The translations under genes were made by a program, and so were the position numbers. Of a DNA stretch of 64,000 nt, positions 9,994 through 19,698 are shown piece by piece. Location: contig NZ_WLYK01000001.1 of assembly GCF_009707545.1 (NCBI RefSeq), positions 1,302,001-1,366,000 on the forward strand. The letters run 5' to 3'. The DNA is from Nakamurella alba (GTDB lineage Bacteria > Actinomycetota > Actinomycetes > Mycobacteriales > Nakamurellaceae). The stretch's first letter is position 1. Each line of letters opens with the position of its first letter. A model generated the notes under the pieces. That model ran no database searches. It had not been told where the DNA came from and saw only the letters and a program-made list of their open reading frames with translations.

Positions 9994-10383
9994 TCAGACG
10001 TCGTGCAGCGAGTTCACCATGCTGTCGGCGGCCATCACGAAGTACTGCCACAGTGTGGCGCGCTGCTCCGGGGAGAGCGTGATGGAGTCCATGGCGTCGG
10101 CCATCGCCTTCAGCCAGGCGTCGCGCTCGGCGAGGCCGATCCGGAAGGGTGCGTGCCGCATCCGCAGCCGCGGATGTCCGCGTTGCTCGGAGTAGGTGCG
10201 TGGCCCGCCCCAGTACTGCTCGAGGAACATCCGCAACCGGACCTCGGCCGGGCCGAGGTCCTCCTCCGGGTAGAGGTCGCGCAGCACCGGGTCGGCCCGG
10301 ACGCCGTCGTAGAACCTCGCCACCAGGGTGTGGAAGGCGGGTCGGCCACCGATCTCGTCGTAGAACGACTGCGCTGCACTCAC
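9994..10383 (-). CDS. glbO: Group II truncated haemoglobin (trHbO)
   Basis: The 129-residue haem protein closely follows the mycobacterial GlbO pattern, including [20 protein letters not shown] and [15 protein letters not shown]. The key haem-pocket residues are present: Tyr25 (B10), Tyr38 (CD1), the proximal His77 (F8) and Trp90 (G8). These proteins bind O2 tightly and are linked to redox and NO chemistry near respiratory membranes. The frame is open further upstream, but the GTG at 10383 has a ggggag motif at the right distance and gives the usual family length; the upstream extension is Pro/Ser-rich and not family-like. It is divergent from the HNH gene and upstream of the AglA-like gene. 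Confidence 0.96.
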   Translation of the reverse strand: MSAAQSFYDEIGGRPAFHTLVARFYDGVRADPVLRDLYPEEDLGPAEVRLRMFLEQYWGGPRTYSEQRGHPRLRMRHAPFRIGLAERDAWLKAMADAMDSITLSPEQRATLWQYFVMAADSMVNSLHDV

Positions 10384-10449
10384 CCGTCCATTCTCCCCCG
10401 TGCGGACGAGGGCGCCGCCCGCCCCTGTCCCGGTCGCGGCGCTCATCCC

Positions 10450-10461
10450 GGACACGTGTCC
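10450..10461. promoter_or_regulatory. 12-bp palindrome in the glbO/HNH divergent promoter region
   Basis: GGACACGTGTCC is a perfect palindrome about 70 nt upstream of glbO and 90 nt upstream of the HNH gene; a second palindrome, ACAATTGT, lies at 10470-10477. Both could be operator half-sites for divergent control. No factor can be named. Confidence 0.3.
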
Positions 10462-10547
10462 CGAACAGCACAATTGTCTGGCCCCGGAGGCTGTGGACAT
10501 GTCTACTGGTGCCGTTGGTGGTTCCGGCACGAGGCTGGAGGTGCGGG

Positions 10548-11132
10548 GTGGCTGGACACGTGGCCGCGAAGACGGTGGAGCCGGTGGAGTCTGCGGAGAC
10601 CCCGGGCGCCGGCGTCCGTTCCACGGAGTTGCGGGCACTGCTGCTGAACGCCACGCACGAGCCGCTCGCCGTGGTGGCGGGGCGGCGGGCCCTGGTGCTG
10701 GTGCTGGCCGGCAAGGCCGAGTGCGTGCTCGAGCGGGACGGTGCCGAGCCGGTGCGGGCGCCGTCGGTCGCGCTGGCGGTGCCGGCGGTGCTACGACTGC
10801 ACCGCTACGTGCGCGTGCCCTACGTCGCGACGTTCCCGGTCACCCGGGCCGGGGTGCTACGCAGGGACCGTCGGAGATGCGCCTACTGCCGGGCGCCGGG
10901 GGACACGATCGATCACGTCGTTCCGCGCAGCCGCGGCGGTGCACATTCCTGGGAGAACTGCGTCGCCTGCTGCGTGCGGTGCAATGCGCGCAAGGCCGAC
11001 CGTTTGCTCGCCGAACTGGGATGGTCCCTGCCGATGCCGCCCGCGCCACCGCGTCGGGTGGGGGCATTGCGCATCGGGTGGGGCGAGGAGGCCGATCCGG
11101 CCTGGCAGCCCTGGCTGCAGACCGCTGCCTGA
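10548..11132 (+). CDS. HNH endonuclease
   Basis: The 194-residue protein has an HNH nuclease domain in its C-terminal half: [16 protein letters not shown], then [12 protein letters not shown], then [12 protein letters not shown]. This gives two CxxC zinc knuckles around the His-Asn-His-type beta-beta-alpha-metal fold. An N-terminal region (about residues 20-95; [16 protein letters not shown]) is typical of the actinobacterial subgroup found beside this locus (Rv2469c position, from memory). The GTG start at 10548 is chosen because a ggagg motif sits 6 nt upstream. Its biological target is unknown; such stand-alone HNH proteins may act in repair or defence. Confidence 0.9.
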   Translation: MAGHVAAKTVEPVESAETPGAGVRSTELRALLLNATHEPLAVVAGRRALVLVLAGKAECVLERDGAEPVRAPSVALAVPAVLRLHRYVRVPYVATFPVTRAGVLRRDRRRCAYCRAPGDTIDHVVPRSRGGAHSWENCVACCVRCNARKADRLLAELGWSLPMPPAPPRRVGALRIGWGEEADPAWQPWLQTAA

Positions 11133-11446
11133 GGGCTGTACGACCCGGCCTGACGGGGCCGGGGGACCGCTGCCGTCGGCTTTCGCGGACCCCTCGGGCT
11201 GCGGAACGTGACGATGCCGGCGCATGGTCCGCAGCTGCCCGACCGGGATCGGAAGGACATCGGGGAGGCATGCGCGCAGACAGGGTGGAGCAGAGGTGGG
11301 ACGGTGGTGCTCGCTGCGTCAGGGGTCGGAATCCGTTGCGGCGCCGGTCGTCCGACGGCCGTCGTGATCAGTTCCCTTGGCACGGCGCACTTCTGCCGTG
11401 CCGCCGGCGACGCGATCAGCCGGCGGTAAGGATCTCCGGTGGGAGA
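11133..11446. other. Gene-free stretch between the HNH gene and the small peptide gene
   Basis: No supported gene is seen. At its right end a 7-bp inverted repeat (gatctcc 11431-11437 with ggagatc 11442-11448, 4-nt loop) abuts the stop codon of the small minus-strand gene and could act as a weak terminator for it. Confidence 0.45.
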
Positions 11447-11599
11447 TCAGCCCATGCGGATGCCACGGCCCATGCGGATCCCGCGGCCCATGCGGATGCC
11501 ACGGCCCATGCGGATCCCGCGATCCACCTTCGAGTGAACGCCCTCGCCGGAAGCGAGATCGAAAGCGGCGGCGGAAACGAGGTTACGGGCGGCGTTCAT
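11447..11599 (-). CDS. Small 50-residue peptide with four RGIRMG repeats (unrecognised)
   Basis: An ATG at 11599 is preceded by an AGGAG ribosome-binding site 8 nt upstream and opens a 50-codon frame. The product begins MNAARNLVSAAAFDLASGEG (residues 1-20), continues VHSKVD, and ends with the hexapeptide RGIRMG four times in perfect series (residues 27-50), directly before TGA. The repeats differ only by synonymous codons (CGC GGG against CGT GGC, alternating), as expected if the peptide sequence is maintained or arose by 36-bp duplication. The layout, a non-repetitive N-terminal half and an identical multi-copy C-terminal half, resembles precursor peptides with leader and repeated core, but no maturase, protease or transporter dedicated to it is evident except the divergent MFS gene 600 nt away. 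It could also be a small basic RNA- or membrane-binding protein (each repeat has two Arg). Family unknown to me. Confidence 0.6.
   Translation of the reverse strand: MNAARNLVSAAAFDLASGEGVHSKVDRGIRMGRGIRMGRGIRMGRGIRMG
11450..11521 (-). repeat. 18-bp tandem repeat, four units (two alternating variants)
   Basis: Four 18-bp units in register with the reading frame of the small peptide gene. Variants alternate, so the array is also two identical 36-bp units. All differences between units are synonymous. Confidence 0.9.
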
Positions 11600-12216
11600 G
11601 AGAGGACTCCTGTCGTGGGGGTGCACCAGCGGTCGAGCGCTGTTGCGGAGAGTGACCAGTAGGACAAGGCTGGACTTCGATGGCCCGGAGCCGGTGGCCG
11701 TTGGTCCTGGTGAACCCCCGGCTTGACCAGAATGCTTGTCCTGGTGGACGATTCGGCGCGATTTCCGCCGGCTCCGGGCATAATCATAGGTGGCTCGGGA
11801 CAGGGGTTCCGTTTGTGCTGCCTGGTGTTTGTCACGGAACGTAATTGTTTCTGAGGCCGAATCGGTGGCGCCGCCCTTGCCATTCCTGGCCTTCGTTTTG
11901 AATCACTCTGACGCCGCGCCAGATCTTCGGCCAAGTTCACCCGAACGATTTTTTGACAGCTGTCCAAAGCTTCGCTGTGGACGCTGCGTGCGCGCGCCGT
12001 GTGGCGTTCCGGTGGTCCCGGGCAGACCATCGGTCGCAGGGTCAGCGCCCCACTCTTGATCGGCGGACGCGGTTGCGGTAAGCGTGTCGCGGGAACTGCG
12101 CCGAGGTTCCAGGATCATTCGGACGCACATTCCGGCCGGGTGAGATCCACCGGTAGCGTTTCGTCCCGAGTGTCCTGTTCGCGCGAGCGAGTCCCTTTCC
12201 CGGTGGAGGTCTGGCC
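11600..12216. other. Comparatively AT-rich gene-free region between divergent small gene and MFS gene
   Basis: This 617-nt stretch is visibly less GC-rich than its surroundings (especially 11750-11975) and no open frame in it has a good start or family-like sequence. It contains a consensus TTGACA hexamer on the plus strand (11953-11958) but no convincing -10 at the right spacing. It presumably carries the divergent promoters of the small peptide gene and of the MFS gene. Confidence 0.5.
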
Positions 12217-13608
12217 TTGACGGTGCGGCTCACCGGTCCCGGTGGGGCCACCGCCCCGCCGGCGGCGCTGCCTGGTGACTTCCTGCGGCTGCTGCTCGCC
12301 TGGTTCTCCTCGCTCACCGGCGACGGGCTGCGGATGGTGGCCCTGCCGCTGCTCGCGGCCTGGGTGTCGCCGACGCCCGGGGCGGTGGCCGCGGTCGCCG
12401 CCTTCACCTCGCTGCCCTGGCTGCTGGTCGCGGTGCCGGCCGGGGCGCTGGTGGACCGGATGTCGGCGGTGGTCGCGATCCGGGTCGCGCACGTGGTCCG
12501 CGCCCTCTGCACCCTCGGCCTGGTCGTCGCCGTGGAGACCGGTTGGTACGGCATCCCGGTGCTGTGCGCCTTCGGGTTCGTGCTGACGGCCGCGGAGACC
12601 TTCGCCGACGGCGCGGCGCAGACGATGATCGTGCGGATCGTCCCGCAGGCCCAGCTGGAGAAGGCGAACACCCGGTTCGCCGTCGTGGAGACCGTGGCCC
12701 TGGACCTGGTGGGCCCGCTCGTCGCCGGTGTGACCTTCGTGGTCGCCGGGTGGATCCCGTTCGCGCTGTCCGCCGCGGCGTTCGCGGTCGCGGCGGTGGT
12801 GGTCGGGCGGATCCGGGCCGGCCGGACCACTGCCGAGGACCGCGTGCTGTCCTCACTGCAGCGGGCCGCGGCGCTGCCGACCGCCGTGCCCACGGCCCCG
12901 CCCACAGATCCACCGACGAACCTACCGACCGATCTGCCCGTGGGGTTGCCGACCGGCCCCCGGCACCGGCGGGCGGCACCGGTGCGCGGGCCGCTCACGG
13001 GGGAGATCCGCGAGGGACTCCGCCGGCTCTTCGCCGACCCGGTGCTGCGCACCCTGGTGATCACCGTCGCGGTGCTGGCCGCCGCGGTCGCGGCCCAGGA
13101 CGGCGTACTGGTGCTCTACGCGACCGAGGACCTCGGACTGTCCCCGGAGCTCTACCCGACGCTGCTGGTGGCGATGTCGGTCGGGATCCTCGTCACCGCC
13201 CCGTTCGTCGGCCGGTGGGCCGACCGGTTCGGGCAGGGCCCGCTGATGGTCACCGCGATCGTCGCCACCGGGTCCGGGATCGTGCTGATGGGTCTGCTCC
13301 CGCACCCGGTGACCGGGTGGGCCTGCTACCTGCTGATCGGCGCCTCCGGGGTGACCTGGAACGTGCTGTCGGCGACCCGGCGGCAGCGTCGCACCCCGGT
13401 CGAGATGGCAGCCCGGGTGTCCTCGGCGTTCCGGGTGGTGGCGTTCGGGGCGGCGCCGGTCGGCAACGTCCTCGGCGGCGTGATCGGGCACCTCTGGGGT
13501 GTCCAGGCGGTGTTCCTGGTGGCCGGCGGGGCGATGCTGGTCACGGCGGCGTGTGCGGGCCGGTCCTTCTTCCGGCCGTTGCCGCCGTCCGATAGCGTGC
13601 ACGGGTGA
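12217..13608 (+). CDS. MFS transporter (multidrug-efflux-like)
   Basis: The 463-residue polytopic membrane protein alternates hydrophobic segments with short charged loops, including an early LVDRMSAVVAIRVAHVVRA loop of the MFS_3/MefA type. A long central hydrophilic loop with a TDPPTNLPTDLPVGLPTG low-complexity run (about residues 225-245) joins the two six-helix halves. Such proteins export drugs or small molecules by proton antiport. The TTG start at 12217 is chosen because a ggagg motif lies 7 nt upstream. The stop overlaps the GTG of the next gene (GTGA), suggesting co-transcription with ctaJ and the DUF5130 gene. Substrate unknown. Confidence 0.88.
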   Translation: MTVRLTGPGGATAPPAALPGDFLRLLLAWFSSLTGDGLRMVALPLLAAWVSPTPGAVAAVAAFTSLPWLLVAVPAGALVDRMSAVVAIRVAHVVRALCTLGLVVAVETGWYGIPVLCAFGFVLTAAETFADGAAQTMIVRIVPQAQLEKANTRFAVVETVALDLVGPLVAGVTFVVAGWIPFALSAAAFAVAAVVVGRIRAGRTTAEDRVLSSLQRAAALPTAVPTAPPTDPPTNLPTDLPVGLPTGPRHRRAAPVRGPLTGEIREGLRRLFADPVLRTLVITVAVLAAAVAAQDGVLVLYATEDLGLSPELYPTLLVAMSVGILVTAPFVGRWADRFGQGPLMVTAIVATGSGIVLMGLLPHPVTGWACYLLIGASGVTWNVLSATRRQRRTPVEMAARVSSAFRVVAFGAAPVGNVLGGVIGHLWGVQAVFLVAGGAMLVTAACAGRSFFRPLPPSDSVHG

Positions 13609-13832
13609 CGATTCTCGAGACGGTCGCGGTCTTCGTGGGAGGCCCGCTGGTCATCTACGCCGGCATCGCGGCTTTCACCGTGCTGCCGAACCGGGCCAAG
13701 GCCCGCCCCCGCTACACCCCCGGCCAGGCGTGGGACTACCCGCCGCAGTGGTGGGCCGGCGACACCCCGGTGCTCGCCGTCGACGCCCCCGGATCCGACG
13801 ACGCCAAGGGAGGCGCACGTGGCACATGGTGA
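13605..13832 (+). CDS. ctaJ: Small membrane protein, probable cytochrome aa3 oxidase subunit CtaJ
   Basis: The 75-residue protein has one N-terminal membrane helix (about residues 5-28), then a basic stretch and a motif WDYPPQWWAGD (about 43-53). That single-helix plus aromatic W-YPPQWW pattern matches my memory of CtaJ, an actinobacterial accessory subunit of the aa3 oxidase in the respiratory supercomplex, encoded near the Rv2468c homologue. It overlaps the MFS gene by 4 nt and the next gene by 14 nt. The main oxidase genes are not in this window, so the assignment rests on the motif and position. Confidence 0.65.
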   Translation: MTILETVAVFVGGPLVIYAGIAAFTVLPNRAKARPRYTPGQAWDYPPQWWAGDTPVLAVDAPGSDDAKGGARGTW

Positions 13833-14277
13833 GGTAGTGGCCGCCACCCAGGCCGTCACCCCCTGGAAGCCGGCAACCGTCGGGCCGGTCGGGTACACCG
13901 ACCTCCCGCTCGAGTCGCACGGCCTGGTCCTGCTGGACGAGGTCATCGCCGCCGCGGAAACCGCGACCGGGCTGCGGTTCTCGGCCTACCTCGGCGATCT
14001 CGGCACCGACACCCGGGCCACCGCGGAGTCGCTGCTGGACGGGCTCGGCGCCGACGCGCCGTATGCCGTGCTGGTCGCGATCTCGCCCGGGCAGCGCGCC
14101 GTGGAGATCGTCACCGGTGCCGCCGCCGCCCGCCGGCTCACCGACCGGGGCTCCCGGCTGGCCGTGCTCAACGTGGTCTCCCGGGCCGCGGACGGCGACC
14201 TGCTCGGTGCCCTGACCAACGGCATCCGCACCCTCGCCGACCAGGCCGGCATCCTGCCGGAACGGTCCGGCTGGTAG
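13819..14277 (+). CDS. DUF5130 (TPM-like) domain protein
   Basis: The 152-residue protein resembles the Rv2468c family (DUF5130), related in fold to TPM-domain proteins. Visible are a VLLDEVIAAAETATGLRFS helix and strand (about residues 37-55), SAYLGDLGTDTRATAESLL, and a C-terminal AVLNVVSRAADGDLLGALTNG region. There is no signal peptide or membrane helix in this copy. The GTG at 13819 has a gggagg site 5 nt upstream, located inside the end of ctaJ. The role is unknown; the overlap suggests function together with CtaJ or at least joint expression. A bidirectional hairpin follows. Confidence 0.8.
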   Translation: MAHGEVVAATQAVTPWKPATVGPVGYTDLPLESHGLVLLDEVIAAAETATGLRFSAYLGDLGTDTRATAESLLDGLGADAPYAVLVAISPGQRAVEIVTGAAAARRLTDRGSRLAVLNVVSRAADGDLLGALTNGIRTLADQAGILPERSGW

Positions 14278-14321
14278 TACCGGCCTTCCCGGCCCGCGCC
14301 CCCGGCCGACACGACGACAGG

Positions 14322-14351
14322 AGCCCGGCGCCCCACCTGGGGTGCCGGGCT
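14322..14351. terminator. Bidirectional terminator between the DUF5130 gene and pepN
   Basis: A 13-bp stem (14322-14334 with 14339-14351, one G-U/A-C imperfection) and a 4-nt loop lie between two convergent genes and can serve both. Confidence 0.8.
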
Positions 14352-14395
14352 CCTTGCCGTTGTCGGTGGAAGTCCTCGGTCGGTACGTCGGGGTG

Positions 14396-16981
<2,586 letters not shown>

Positions 16982-17231
16982 TCGTGGGTCGCCTTTCTGC
17001 TCCGTTGCCCGGGTCGTGGGAGGACCCGGTACTGGCGGCCCGCCGGGTCGGCGGCCGCGGGAACAAACCTAGTCCCGCGCCGGTTGCCGCAGGTACGCGC
17101 GCCGGACCGACCGGGCGGGACCCCGCACGAGGGCGGCCGGGACGACGGCGGCAGAATCGTGGCGGTCCGGCCGGCGGGCCGGAGCACGGCACAGACGACA
17201 CAGCACACCCAGCAGCCCCGAGGAGTTCCCG

Positions 17232-17855
17232 ATGACCGAGACCACCGCACCGCAGCGCGACCGGGCCGGGCTCTGGTTCGACCCGCTGTGCCCCTTCTGC
17301 TGGATCACCTCCCGGTGGATCCTCGAGGTGGAGAAGGTGAGGGACATCGACGTCGACTTCCACGTGATGAGCCTGGCCGTGCTGAACGAGGGCCGGGACC
17401 TGCCGGCCGAGTACGCGGAGATGATGAAGACCGCGTGGGGCCCGGTGCGGGTGCTGATCGCCGCCGCGCAGGAGAAGGGCGACGAGATCCTGGCGCCGCT
17501 CTACACCGAGATGGGCACCCGGATCCACAACGAGGACAACAAGAACCTGCCCGAGGTGATCGCGCAGTCGCTGGCCGCGCTGGACCTGCCGGCCGAGCTT
17601 GCGCAGGCCGCCGACACGGACGCCTACGACGAGGCGCTGCGCAAGAGCCACCACGCCGGGATGGACGCGGTCGGCCCGGACGTCGGCACCCCGACCATCC
17701 ACGTCAACGACACCGCCTTCTTCGGCCCGGTGATCAACAAGATCCCGCGCGGCGAGGAGGCCGGCAAGCTCTGGGACGCCACCGTCACCCTGGCCTCCGA
17801 CCCGCACTTCTTCGAGATCAAGCGCACCCGCACCGGGGGCCTGGACTTCAGCTGA
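17232..17855 (+). CDS. DsbA-fold oxidoreductase, mycothiol-linked Rv2466c-like family
   Basis: The 207-residue thioredoxin-fold protein carries an N-terminal active site CPFC (Cys20, Cys23) in [15 protein letters not shown], with a helical insertion and the cis-Pro loop GTPTI (about residue 155). This is the pattern of Rv2466c, a mycothiol-dependent reductase that reduces disulfides and some nitro compounds. There is no signal peptide, so it acts in the cytosol. It lies between pepN and rpiB, as Rv2466c does (from memory). The ATG has a gaggag-like site just upstream. Substrates in this organism are not known. Confidence 0.88.
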   Translation: MTETTAPQRDRAGLWFDPLCPFCWITSRWILEVEKVRDIDVDFHVMSLAVLNEGRDLPAEYAEMMKTAWGPVRVLIAAAQEKGDEILAPLYTEMGTRIHNEDNKNLPEVIAQSLAALDLPAELAQAADTDAYDEALRKSHHAGMDAVGPDVGTPTIHVNDTAFFGPVINKIPRGEEAGKLWDATVTLASDPHFFEIKRTRTGGLDFS

Positions 17856-17939
17856 AACCCCGTCGCGACAGGCGGTCCCGCCCCGGAGCAGAATGATCAC
17901 CGGGAAGCCCACACCGGGTGCTGCAGGACGGAGTCGACG

Positions 17940-18422
17940 ATGACCGATGGACCGAAGGTGCCGCTCTCGCCGGACATGAGGTCCGGCCCGATGATCGTCG
18001 GCGTCGACGACCTGCCGAACTGCGGTCGCCCGCTGCGGGCGGCGGTGTTCCTGGCCCGCGCCGCCGGCCGGCAGGTGGTGCTGGTGCACGTCCGCAAGCG
18101 GGCGCTGCCGATGGTCGAGGGCTACGTGCCGATCCCCGAGGAGCTGGAGTCGGGGGAGCGGGCCGAGAAGGCGGTGGAGCAGCAGCTGCAGGCTGACCTG
18201 GCGGCCTCGCCGGACCTGGTGGGCGTGGACTGGGAGCTGGTGTCGGTCAGCGGCGAGGCCGCGACGGAGCTGATCCGGATCGCCGACGAGCGGGACGCCG
18301 CATGCGTCGTCGTCGGCAAACGGCACCGCGGTTTCGCCGAGGTGATCCACCGGATCACCGAGGGCTCGGTGTCCCGAGCGGTGGTCTCGGCGCACAAGTT
18401 CCCGGTGCTGGTCGTTCCCTGA
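17940..18422 (+). CDS. Universal stress protein (UspA-like)
   Basis: The 160-residue protein has one Usp domain: MIVGVDDLPNCGRPLRAAV at the N-terminus (about residues 19-37) with the Asp of the first strand, VVLVHVRKR, and a C-terminal ACVVVGKRHRGFAEVIHRITEGSVSRAVV stretch read in pieces: the G-2x-G-9x-G-S ATP-binding signature appears as GKRHRG...GSVSRAV. Many actinobacterial Usp proteins bind ATP and respond to hypoxia or stress. The ATG follows a ggag motif. It lies 26 nt before rpiB and may be co-transcribed with it. Confidence 0.88.
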   Translation: MTDGPKVPLSPDMRSGPMIVGVDDLPNCGRPLRAAVFLARAAGRQVVLVHVRKRALPMVEGYVPIPEELESGERAEKAVEQQLQADLAASPDLVGVDWELVSVSGEAATELIRIADERDAACVVVGKRHRGFAEVIHRITEGSVSRAVVSAHKFPVLVVP

Positions 18423-18448
18423 TCCGGGGCTGCTGTCAGACTGTCCGC

Positions 18449-18922
18449 ATGCGCGTCTACATCGGTTCCGACCACGCCGGTTTCGAGCTCAAGTCCCACC
18501 TCGTCGAGCACCTGACGACGTCCGGTCACGACGTGGTGGACATCGGGCCGCACGTCTACGACGCCCAGGACGACTACCCGCCGTTCTGCCTGGAGACCGG
18601 CCGCCGGGTGGTGGCCGACCCGGGCAGCCTGGGCATCGTGATCGGCGGGTCCGGCAACGGCGAGCAGATCGCCGCCAACAAGGTCGACGGGGTGCGGGCC
18701 GCGCTCGCCTGGTCCGAAGAGACCGCCTCGCTCGGCCGGCAGCACAACAACGCCAACGTCGTGGCGGTCGGCGCCCGGATGCACGACGTGCCCACGGCGA
18801 TCTCGTTCGTCGACATCTTCCTGGCCACACCGTTCTCCGAGGATCCGCGACACCAGCGGCGCATCGACATGCTCACCGCCTACGAGGCCGATCCCGGCCC
18901 GCAGCAGCTGCCGGCGACCTGA
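18449..18922 (+). CDS. rpiB: Ribose-5-phosphate isomerase B
   Basis: The 157-residue enzyme interconverts ribose 5-phosphate and ribulose 5-phosphate in the pentose phosphate pathway. It shows YIGSDHAGFELK at the N-terminus, the phosphate-binding GGSGNGEQIAANK segment, and RQHNNANVVAVGARMH. As in M. tuberculosis RpiB, the Cys of the enterobacterial CGTG motif is replaced by the GSGNGE version, in which a Glu acts as base. The ATG at 18449 matches the family N-terminus; the open frame upstream overlaps the usp gene. It holds the Rv2465c position (from memory). Confidence 0.96.
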   Translation: MRVYIGSDHAGFELKSHLVEHLTTSGHDVVDIGPHVYDAQDDYPPFCLETGRRVVADPGSLGIVIGGSGNGEQIAANKVDGVRAALAWSEETASLGRQHNNANVVAVGARMHDVPTAISFVDIFLATPFSEDPRHQRRIDMLTAYEADPGPQQLPAT

Positions 18923-18950
18923 GCCCTGCCTCCGGCCAGGCCCGTCCGGC

Positions 18951-19667
18951 TCAGTCCTTCTTGTCCGGACCGTTCCTGCGGTCCGGACGACGGCCCTGCT
19001 TCGACTGTCCGCGGGCACCCGCGAACGGGGTCGGCGGCACGTAGTGCCGGCGCACCAGCTGCACCTGCTCCTCCGCCTCGGCCATGTCCTCGGCGGTGGG
19101 CAGCGCGTACTCCCGCGCCCGGAGCGCGAGATCGACCGGCACCTGGGTGCTCCGGGTCGACACCAGCTCGGCCAGTGCCCGGTCCGGGTCGGTGCGCCGC
19201 CGCCGGTCGCCGGACCGCCGGTCGCCGGACGGCCGGTCGGTGGTCTGGCGGTCGGTCTGACGGCGGTCGGCGCCCGGCCGGTCCTGACCCGGCTTGTCCT
19301 GACCGGGCTTGTCCTGACCCGGCTTGTTCTGGCTCCGTTCCCGTCCCGCCGCGACGACCGTCGGCGTGGCCGGGTCTGCTGCGGGAGTGCCGGCGACGGC
19401 GTCGGGGGTGCGGTCCCGGCTCCGCCGCCGGCGGCGTCGGGAGTCGGCCGGCCCGCTTCCGTCGGCCGACCTGCTCCTGTCTGCCGGCTCGGGCGGGACC
19501 GCCGCCGACATCCCGGTGGATCCGGTCTGCTCGGTGGACCCGGTGTGCCCCCCGGGTCCGGTGCCTGGCACGTCCGACGGCGCGACGTCGGCGGCGGGCG
19601 GACCGGCCGGGCGCGAAGCGGCCCGCCGGCGGCGCGGTGCGGCCGGCGGTACCCCGGGTCCGGTCAC
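18951..19667 (-). CDS. Hypothetical basic, largely disordered protein
   Basis: About 238 residues if the GTG at 19667 is used, 31 nt after the phosphofructokinase stop; the start is uncertain and an in-frame ATG lies further inside. The N-terminal two thirds is Pro/Gly/Arg/Asp-rich with runs such as DSRRRRRRSRDR and the five-residue repeat GQDKP/GQDRP, followed by several Asp-Arg-Arg blocks. Only the C-terminal part (VDLALRAREYALPTAEDMAE and QVQLVRRHYVPPTPF) looks folded or conserved. Such charged proteins in actinobacteria often bind nucleic acid, but no domain is recognised. It probably shares a transcript with the phosphofructokinase gene. Confidence 0.6.
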   Translation of the reverse strand: MTGPGVPPAAPRRRRAASRPAGPPAADVAPSDVPGTGPGGHTGSTEQTGSTGMSAAVPPEPADRSRSADGSGPADSRRRRRRSRDRTPDAVAGTPAADPATPTVVAAGRERSQNKPGQDKPGQDKPGQDRPGADRRQTDRQTTDRPSGDRRSGDRRRRTDPDRALAELVSTRSTQVPVDLALRAREYALPTAEDMAEAEEQVQLVRRHYVPPTPFAGARGQSKQGRRPDRRNGPDKKD

Positions 19668-19698
19668 GGGCTCGTCCGCTTCGGTGTCGGTCGTGAGC

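Noticed and set aside
8713-10647. A 644-codon plus-strand open frame over the 27-bp repeat and the AglA-like and globin genes
   Set aside because: It is antisense to two recognisable genes and lacks any family-like sequence.
11596-12030. A 144-codon minus-strand open frame upstream of the small peptide gene
   Set aside because: No ribosome-binding site, Arg/Pro/Ser-rich shadow composition, and it would overlap the well-supported start of the peptide gene.
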